Origin: Parietaria judaica
Lineage: Eukaryota; Streptophyta; Magnoliopsida; Rosales; Urticaceae
Assembly (NCBI GenBank): GCA_954871525.1
Contig: OX940862.1
Location: 41,098,232 to 41,162,231 of the forward strand
Length of the DNA stretch: 64,000 bases
Reading direction: 5' to 3'
The notes below the pieces were generated by a model. The model was not told the DNA's origin. It searched no databases and saw only the letters and a list, made by a program, of their open reading frames with translations. The position numbers were made by a program, and so were the translations under genes. This document shows positions 56,440-64,000 of the stretch, in pieces; positions within the stretch are counted from its first letter, which is position 1; each line of letters begins with the position of its first letter.

Positions 56440-59052
56440 TGTTGGAAATGTGTCTTTAAACAAGCTGTTTTAACTCATTTGTAAAAGATTATGACTAGCC
56501 GTTGAATAAAGATAGTACTTATTATGTTAATCTTATTATAGTTTCTGGTAGAGTAAAATAGAATGTTTGATCCACAGTTCATATTGGAATGCAATTACGT
56601 TATTATCATCACACCCGAGTCAATGTTAGGAAGAATTGATTATCATAATAAATGAACTTAAAGAGTCCGTGACCTGATTAACTGGGTGGGAGCCAATTAA
56701 TCGAATAAGGTCATTAATGTGACTAAGTGATATAATCCTATTTTGGATTAAAGTGTGTGTCACACTCACTAGAAGTGCATTAAGTATGAAGCGTCTTCAT
56801 ACTGGACTGGACCTGACTTAAACCCCGGAAGTTATCATATAAGACCGTCACTGATAACTTGGAGTTGAGTCACTAGTAGATGATCAAATGGATATTCGAT
56901 CTAAGTCCTGAGTGATCTTGAGTATGATCTGTTGACTTGATTGTTCTTTGATTTAACTGTTAAAGAACACAATATATTACCGCTTTTCCCAACACTATTA
57001 TTTTGGGAACATGATAGTCAACAGTGAAGGTAGCTTGATCATAGATATGGGCATCACACGGCTCTCTCCAGAGTCAAGATGATTCCCTTGATTGTCGATG
57101 GTGAGAAGTGAGATATACCCATGGCCAACTAATGACTCGTAATCATAAGTGAGTTGCTCATAATATTATCGACTGAGTTAAGGATGAAAATGCAGTGAGA
57201 TGCAATACGGTAAAAACCGCATGCTCATGTGTGGATCATCAAGTGAAAGATCAATAACCCGAATTTGAGTGTATAAATGGACACCCTGCTGTTATAAGGG
57301 AATAATATATACCATATCACTAAAGAGTGCAGCCTCGGGTCTATAGTGGAATCACTTCGAGGTTTGACGAACAACTAGCAGTTCGTTGGAGCTTAAGTGA
57401 TACGGGTTCACGGTCCCCAGGATAGCTCCGTAACGGATGATACGTACGTGATTAAAATACATTTTGGATAATGTTTAATCGTTTGGCTCAACTTATAAAA
57501 CTGACAGGTCTTTGGCAGACGTCAGATAGTTTTATCGTCAGTGTGACAAAAGTACCATATTTTGGTACCCAAAATTAATTGATAAAAAGAAAGTTAGAAT
57601 ATATGTGTAAATCGTTTATTGAGCAGCAAGGAAAGTGCAACCACTTCACACGCATTTGACTTGGTTTGAACTTTTAATATTTACGGCATAAGTACCTAAT
57701 ATTTGGTATTTTAGCAAAACCCTAAAATCAATTTAATCCATTGGATCAGAAATGATTTAATATCAACCATTGGATTAAGATAATTGATTTTTGACCTAAC
57801 CCTAATTCAAAAACGAGAAGCTTGGTGACCAAGCTTAGGGTTTTTGAATTTGACCTAATTAATTGTATCTGTTAGATCGGTTTTAGATTTAATCTTTACC
57901 GTCGGATTGGAAATTAATTAATCATTATTATATATATATTTCGAAATTAAAATAAGTGGATAAGATTGGTTTATGATTTACCAAGTCTTTCTTATTTAAT
58001 TAAATCCCTAATTAATTATATCCATTGGATTTAGATAAGATTGAATCTAAGCCTTTGGATTAGGATAATTAATTATATTTAATCATTAATTTTCGAAATT
58101 AAATATATATATATATATATAAATTTTTGAATTATATTTAAATAAGTAGATAAGATTGGTTTTTTATTTTACCAAGTCTTTCTTATTTAATTAAATCCCT
58201 AATTTTTTATATCCATTAGATTTAGATATGATTGAATCTAGACCATTGGATTAGAATAATTAATTATATTTAATATATATAAAAAACGAAAATTAGGAGA
58301 AAATATCTCCAATTCGGTTATGGTCTGAGTCTATAAATAGGGAGCTCATTCTACACAATTTTCACACCTTCCCCAGAGCAAAAACTCGAGCTCTCCCTCT
58401 CTCTCTAGGGTCTGCGAGTTTTCTGCTTCTGATCTCTCTTCTGGTTCGGCTTAGGAGATATTTTTCTCCGGTAGTTTAAAAAGAACCGTCAGTGAAATTT
58501 TGCGACGGAATCCTGCCGGCGAAGCCCATGCTTCCGTACGAGGAATCCAGGAGAATATCCCGGAAGATCACGAGAGTTTCCCTCAACATCGGCGGAGCCC
58601 TACCAAAGTCAGAACGCGCAGCCGGAAGTCGTCAATGAGGTACGGCCTTATGGATTGGGTCAATGAATGCAAAATTTCTTTTATTGTATTTATTTATTTT
58701 TAATAGACATTAGATTTAATAATGTTTTTATGAAATTAATTTTGATAATTAAATTGTCAATTATTTATCCGATCGCTTTATCCAAATTACTCGATGTCAG
58801 TGCGTTGTTACGGAGTAACTATTCCAACTTAAAATTACTTTAAAAGTTACCCGGACGGACTGAGGAGAGCGTAATATTCAAAGTAATTTGGACGGGACGT
58901 TAAAAGTATTTTTTTATGAATTTGGAATCAAAGCTATTTTGTTATTTTTCAAGGTAAATTGTCATAGTAGCATATACGATTTCCAATAAATGGTATCGGA
59001 GCTAGATGCGATTTCCAACAATTGGTATCAGAGCTATATCCAATTTCCAACA
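56440..59052 (+). mobile_element. Solo-LTR-like insertion, copy 2, nested in Copia
   Basis: The ends TGTTGGAAAT and ATTTCCAACA are perfect inverses. A 5-bp TSD GCTCT lies at 56435-56439 and 59053-59057. The length of 2613 bp is large for a solo LTR but matches copy 1. A TATA box (TCTATAAATAGGGAGCTC, near 58330) and the same conserved leader block (58495-58680) lie in the second half. Near the end are two tandem 32-bp repeats joining an LTR end to TGGTATCAGAGC, the initiator-Met tRNA PBS type, before the final LTR end. No coding region. Confidence 0.8.
58978..59052 (+). repeat. Tandem repeat of LTR end plus primer-binding-site sequence
   Basis: Two 32-bp units, each GATTTCCAA(C/T)A followed by a TGGTATC(A/G)GAGCTA block, then a third ATTTCCAACA that forms the element end. 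The PBS-like block normally lies just outside the LTR. Confidence 0.75.
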
Positions 59053-59853
59053 GCTCTCTGATTTCGAAATTCTTGGAGTGTAAAAAAACTACCACACCGA
59101 TGTTTCCAAAGGTCATTTTGAGCTATTTAATAGGACCTCCTTGAAGATTCAACCCCTTATAGGTGATTGATTGGGAGGCTCCTCTACTTAACAATTACAA
59201 GACCGGACATTTCGTTTCTTGTCCACCGCTCGAGTTAGTTTATATGAGCTCCCCAAAAGCTACATATGCAAGCAACTCATCGACTCCTGAGATATTTAAA
59301 AGGAAAGCCAGGTTTAGGACTCTTCTACCCTTCGTAATCCTTAAACGCTCGAATAAAAGCATACTCAGATGCAGATTGGGCAGCATGTCAAGAAAATAGG
59401 CGTTCCATTACTGGCTATTGCGTGTTTAATGGGGATTGTTTGGTTTCATATGAAATAAGAAGAAAACCACCGTATCCCGGTCGTTTGTAGAATCCAAATA
59501 CAGAGCTTTAGCAACCACTTGCGCAGAAGTTATACGGATCAAACAACTTTTGATAGATTTTGGGAACATACACACTCTGGTCCCTGTGATTTTTTGTGAT
59601 AATCAAGCGGCAATACACAATGCCTCTAATCCTTCCTTTCACGAGAGAACTAAACAAATAGAGATTGCCTTTCACCTCGTGCGGGATTACTTGAAGACAA
59701 AAGAACTAAAAGTTTTACCGGTCCGGACAAATAAGCAATTAGCTGACACATTTACCAAACCATTGTCACAAACAGACATAGCTTTCGTACTGTCTAAGAC
59801 GTTCTAAGATTTCGCTGTCAACATCTTTAAGCGTGCATCTTAAGGGGGAGTAT
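59053..59853 (+). pseudogene. Copia retrotransposon, segment 3: RNase H and polypurine tract
   Basis: After insertion 2 the host Copia resumes with the end of pol. Frame-broken DADWAACQENRRSITGYCVFNG, AESEYRAL-like and EVIRIKQLL pieces lead to an 85-codon open end, LIDFGNIHTLVPVIFCDNQAAIHNASNPSFHERTK...LADTFTKPLSQTDIAFVLSKTF, which is the RNase H end of Copia pol. AAGGGGGAGTATTG (59842-59855) is the polypurine tract and LTR start. Confidence 0.8.
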
Positions 59854-60175
59854 TGAGCGTCATTATTGTCATCACTGTCGTTTATGTATATACGACATCA
59901 TAATGTCGTTTTCTTTCCTTTCTTCTTCAACTTTTCACTCTTACAATATATATGATGCATTATTTTTTAGACTGTTCAATCAGTAAGAAAATAGTCTGTT
60001 CATATAAATTTTCTCTTTTCCTATTTTCCGTTCATCACAATCAGTTGTACTCTAGGATTTAGAAAAAAACTCTAGAATCTTGTACTTCCTTTATATCAAT
60101 CAGGTGTTGTGGTGTTCTAAATACGTAAGAATCAATCAACAAAATTCTATCTAAATTCTTTCACCTCTACATCTA
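59854..60175 (+). repeat. Probable 3' LTR of the Copia element
   Basis: Starts right after the polypurine tract (TGAGCGTCATTATTGTC) and should end near the CTCTACA/CTATAAACA sequence at 60165-60182. No 5' LTR remains for comparison, so the end is approximate. Confidence 0.45.
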
Positions 60176-60182
60176 TAAACAC

Positions 60183-60708
60183 TGTATACTTTAGAAATCA
60201 TCCACCAAAATAAACATATTCCGCACAAAATAACCATAAAAAAATGAAGCGTCAATGAATCTCAAGAATCTTAGTGCTTTTATCTAAATTATTATTATTA
60301 AAGGATTCCCCATTATTTTATTTTGGGGAGGAGAATTTCTTAAAAACCCAATGGAAACGACTACTCCAGTGCAAGGATCACGCCGAGCTGCCGGACAAAG
60401 CTTGCTCCATAGCCATTGACCTTAAATGTGTATTCCGGACACCACACGCTAGTGTGACCTTTATGCTTGATGTCACATGCTCACTTCTTGCATGCTTCAA
60501 ATATACAAGACGTTGCAAGCGCCTCTATGCCCACACAACTCCAATAAATATACGCAAGATGTTTATAGCGCCTCTACTCCTCAAGGAACTCCTATAAGTA
60601 AGCGGCAAATAATATTCTCTTTGCACAACCAGCTGATATTTCTCTCTTGAAATATGATAGCTTCATATTTTGATCATATAGGTAAGAATTCCAGTTATTT
60701 TTCTTTGT

Positions 60709-60739
<31 letters not shown>

Positions 60740-60800
60740 GCGCATTATAAATCCATCTTAATAAGTTGTTCTAATACTGTCAATGAAAGACAAAGTAACT
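60183..60800. other. Spacer with one unassigned frame
   Basis: The plus-strand frame at 60274-60597 (107 codons) has no recognisable domain. An AT microsatellite lies at 60716-60739. Confidence 0.3.
60716..60739. repeat. AT dinucleotide microsatellite
   Basis: About 24 bp of AT alternation. Confidence 0.9.
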
Positions 60801-61550
60801 ACAGTTATTATTATTATTATTAGGAGAAGAATCCCCACCCAAATGTGAAAGATGGCAATGACATTTGGACCTAGGCAACAAAATACCCAGACGAAGCCAA
60901 ATGAAATATGTTTTGCCCGTTCCAACGCAAGGTGTGGGACATACTGATTCGCCTTGTAATCCGGAGAAGGCATTGCGTTTGAGCCCAGGTTGAAAGACAA
61001 CGTCGACTCGCTCGCAGGAAGCTTGTCTCCTCAGAAGCGACAAGACTCTGCAGACGTCCCTGTCACCATAACGGATTCTGTGGGGCCACCAGATTAGGGT
61101 TCCTTTAATACATTGTAATCAGAGCCAACTATGAGACACAACTCCCTACCTACCTATAAATAACATAATACATCACTCATAAAACCCAAGGATAACCAAT
61201 TGAGACAAGTACCGAATCCTTCACCCCGAAAGAGTACTTGCTCTAATCTCAAAAACATTCTTCCTTTCCTTTTTAGTCATTATTGTAAAAATGAGAATTC
61301 AAGCATATACTTGGCTTTTCTCCACGATTATGAGTATATAGGCAAAGAAAATGGAGTGATCAAGAGACATTTTTCATAATTACTCTCGCTATCTTATTTC
61401 GTCTTCATTTTTTCTAAATTGATTGATATTCACGTACGATATTAACGGAGGTGCACGGCCCAAAGTTGCTCATCAGAGAACATTCTAAAAGCGACGTTGC
61501 CACGTGTAACGCCGTGACGGTATAACAAGTGGTTTTTACCCACAACAATA
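60801..61550 (+). other. LTR-like sequence, unconfirmed
   Basis: Less AT-rich than its flanks, with a CTATAAATAAC box near 61157, a leader-like stretch (CACTCATAAAACCCAAGG) and a GGAGGTGCACGGCCC block near 61450. TGTGGG near 60943 and CCCACA near 61543 could be inverted ends. No TSD, PBS or partner LTR was found. It may be a solo LTR, but this is a guess from layout. Confidence 0.25.
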
Positions 61551-61939
61551 TTCATGTGTGTGTGTAATTTTTTTTTATATAAATTATATTTTGTTACAAT
61601 CTTATCATTATTTACTTGTCAATATTATCTGATTTAACGAATTATTTCTATATTCAAAGCTCTGTTCAATTTGATTAGTCACAAGTCACAACCCCCTCGT
61701 TTAATAAAATTGATTCTAATTTATTCTGACCACTTTTTGAATAGTGAGAGAAAAATAAAGGTTCTTTAAGGTTAAAATGTCACGTGCATGGAGGCTAATT
61801 GAGTATCTCATCTCATTAATTTGCTGTAACGTATTTTGGATTTAAATAATATGTGAATGAATGTTCAATATTCAAATCTTTCCCAAAGATTTGATTTTCA
61901 TTAAATTGTAATAGCCCAAAGATTCGATTTTTATAATAA
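61551..61939. other. AT-rich spacer before the Helitron end
   Basis: No gene seen. Confidence 0.4.
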
Positions 61940-61970
61940 CTAGTGGAAAGGCACCGCGCTTCGCGCGGTG
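61940..61970 (-). mobile_element. Helitron 3' terminus, minus orientation
   Basis: Read on the minus strand: hairpin CACCGCGCGAAGCGCGGTG (perfect 8-bp stem, 61970-61952), 12 nt ending in CTAG at 61940, then T. This fits the Helitron rule (GC-rich hairpin about 11 nt before CTRR, insertion before T). The body lies to the right; the 5' TC end was not located. Confidence 0.75.
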
Positions 61971-62817
61971 GCGATGAAATATTGTTTATAATTTTGTAGA
62001 AAACGTAATAATTTTAATTTTGGATTGTATATTAACTTTACAAATTATGTTATTTTAATAATATTTTACTTTTTTTTTTTTTATATAAATGATGATCAAA
62101 CTATATTAAACACTTCTATAATAATGGATAATGCTTTTATTATGTTTTTTGATTGTTTGTGTTTTTAATTTTCCATTACATAATTAACTTCAGTTTTTTG
62201 TATTTATTATGTTTGTCTAAGAATTAAATGTGAGATGGTAAGATGTAAAGAAATGATTGAGATTTGTCATTTTTTTAGAATTAGTGAAGTATAAGGTGTT
62301 TCACGCAGTGGAGAAAGAATATTCTTATAATTTTGATGAATATACGAAAAAATATTATTTAAATTGCGTGTTATAATTGAATAACCTAAATCAAATACAA
62401 CACGCACTATTTTCGATATGCAGTTACTTGTATATAATGTCTTGATTGTAAAAATATACATGCTTCTATTTTAAAAATTTAAGAGATTAACATAATAAAA
62501 CAACTCAAAAATTCAATTTTAATAAAAATAATATCGCATTCCATTTAGATAATCACATATAATGAATATTAACGAAATCAAAATTTAATGTATATTAGTG
62601 CATATATATATAAGGAGACATTTAGTGATATAACTTCTTTCTTTTTTCTTCTATCAATGGCATCACACTTTAAATTCTTGTATACTTGTAGAATCATAAA
62701 TCCTTGTTTTACTATTTTCCCACCTCACACTTCAAAACCTTCCTAACTGCACTTTGCGCGGTGACAAAAGCGTTTGTAAAATTTAGATAAAAATACTGGT
62801 CAAATTTTTTTTCTTTT
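61971..62817. other. Probable Helitron interior, no gene seen
   Basis: AT-rich. Near 62735-62765, and more weakly near 62295-62315, are worn copies of the same GC hairpin sequence, which may be older Helitron ends. No Rep/helicase sequence is present. Confidence 0.35.
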
Positions 62818-63195
62818 CAAACTCATTATTCTTTTTAGTTTATTGACTATCACTAAAAACCATCGTAAATAAATTTGGATGAAATTAATCATATATTGTT
62901 AAGACCTTTGATATTTTGCTAAAATAACAACTTTACCTTCAAAACCGTAAACAGTAAGATAATAACCTTATTGAAATGCTATAATTAAGTAGCGCTCTTT
63001 AGAACTCAATAATTATTTTTCTCAAACTCAATAATAATTCTTATTATTGACTATTACTAAAAATCATCGTATGTATATGTGGATGAAAATATTATTCAAT
63101 TGTAAAGACCTTTAATATTTTGCAATAATAACAACTTTACTTAAAAACCATTAGCAGTAAGATAATCACCTTTTGAAATGATATAAGTAAGACCT
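62818..63195. repeat. Tandem duplication, about 205-bp unit, two diverged copies
   Basis: Copies start at about 62818 and 63023. They share TATTGACTAT(C/T)ACTAAAAA, AATAACAACTTTAC and CAGTAAGATAAT blocks in the same order. Confidence 0.8.
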
Positions 63196-63337
63196 TTGGA
63201 ATTCTCCGTGTATCAAATAAGTACATCAAAGTCATGACCAAAATCACGAAAACGCCAATAATTATTTAACATGCTATCGTCATTCATGCGTAATTTAATC
63301 ATGTTTTCTAGTGCAAATTGAAAACCGTGCAACTCTA

Positions 63338-63530
63338 TAGATGATTAAAGTCGTCTTACTAAACATGATTTTAACCTTTCGAATCAACTACGTAATTTGT
63401 ATTCACCCGTACAGTCAATCATTTTGAAGTTCTTAGATGATTAAAGTCGTCTTACTAAACATGATATTAACCTTTGAAACCAACTAATTTGTATGCACCA
63501 GTACAGTAAATCACTTTGATGTTCCTTATA
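63338..63530. repeat. Tandem duplication, about 96-bp unit, two copies
   Basis: ATGATTAAAGTCGTCTTACT occurs at 63341 and 63437, followed in both by AAACATGAT and TTAACCTTT and later by GTACAGT-AATCA-TTTGA sequence. Confidence 0.85.
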
Positions 63531-64000
63531 GAGTGGAGCATCCCTTTTTTTGTAAGTCGTTTGAATTTGGTAACCACATTCTTTTTTTATTTAGCAATTA
63601 TCATAGTTTGCTGAAGTTTAGAAATAAATCAATTATGCAGGGACATTAAAGAAAATGAGAACTTTATAAATTTGTGTTCGGATATATTGTGATTCTTAAT
63701 CACATTAATGGTAGGTTAAAATGGGAGTATTTCATTTTATTACCTAATGACCCCTACAATAATAATGGTTGAACCTATGCTTTTAATAATTGCCCCTTTT
63801 ATTATGTATGCTAAACCATCATGGACTGAGAATTAGTGGCTGTGTTTGGTAGCTGACTTGGAAAGTGTTTTTGACTTTTCTCTCTCCAACAGTAAAAGTA
63901 GAAAAGCTGAATAAGTGTTTGGTATATGTTTTACTTTATCTAACTTGGATTGTTCCTAAGATGTTTTTAGGTTTGCTTCATAAAATCTGAGATGGGCTTT
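63531..64000. other. Spacer to window end, nothing recognised
   Basis: AT-rich; GTGTTTGGTA-type words near 63845 and 63920 resemble common MITE ends, but no element could be bounded. Confidence 0.35.

Noticed and set aside
60758..61043. Two overlapping minus-strand frames of 80-87 codons
   Set aside because: No domain, no start context, and they overlap each other in an LTR-like block.
60943..61549. Solo LTR bounded by TGTGGG...CCCACA
   Set aside because: Flanks show no 5-bp duplication and no partner LTR was found; kept only as an unconfirmed block.

Overview
The window reads as nuclear DNA of a flowering plant, probably a eudicot. It is AT-rich (many pure AT microsatellites). Five gene models have plant-type structure, with GT-AG introns and plant protein families, and most of the rest is transposable elements (TEs) of nearly every plant class. 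No organelle genes, rRNA, tRNA or CRISPR array were seen. The species cannot be named from the sequence alone.

Host genes, left to right: an F-box gene at 5.3-6.4 kb whose frame continues past a premature stop; a two-exon gene for a small secreted cysteine-rich peptide of the Ole e 6 pollen-allergen type at 7.7-8.0 kb; a two-exon minus-strand gene for a conserved charged protein of unknown function at 8.75-9.78 kb; an intronless, GC-rich STN1 gene (CST telomere complex) at 11.2-11.7 kb; and a ten-exon type I inositol polyphosphate 5-phosphatase of the CVP2/CVL1 group at 40.06-42.50 kb. Their functions are unrelated.

TEs, by region. 0.25-3.8 kb: a structurally complete hAT element with perfect 8-bp target-site duplication (TSD) and a two-exon transposase gene that seems internally deleted; a 186-bp MITE of the same family lies at 45.1 kb. 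14.2-15.2 and 22.2-22.65 kb: two foldback Mutator-type elements, near-palindromes with perfect 9-bp TSDs. 16.8-19.0 kb: non-autonomous hAT-like units. 28.9-33.5 kb: a young non-autonomous LTR retrotransposon (two 524-bp LTRs, 5-bp TSD, minus orientation) with no pol, carrying two tandem-repeat arrays, inserted just upstream of a Helitron-type 3' terminus. 35.7-37.9 kb: a hAT MITE and a 1.5-kb hAT element with one non-transposase ORF. 44-51 kb: a LINE tail, CCGGATCC-rich hAT relics, one of them encoding only a hAT dimerisation domain, and large inverted-repeat arms. 52-60 kb: a decayed Copia element split twice by two members of one family of 2.6-kb solo-LTR-like insertions, each with a 5-bp TSD. 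61.9 kb onward: a second Helitron 3' terminus (minus orientation) followed by local tandem duplications.

The host genes look ordinary. The accessory DNA is a layered insertion record, and TSDs and interrupted reading frames give the order of several events. The most unusual items are the pol-less LTR element with its repeat arrays, the hAT genes that keep complementary halves of a transposase, and a short tandem repeat of an LTR end plus primer-binding-site-like sequence at 58.98-59.05 kb. All coordinates and splice sites were read by eye and no database search was run.
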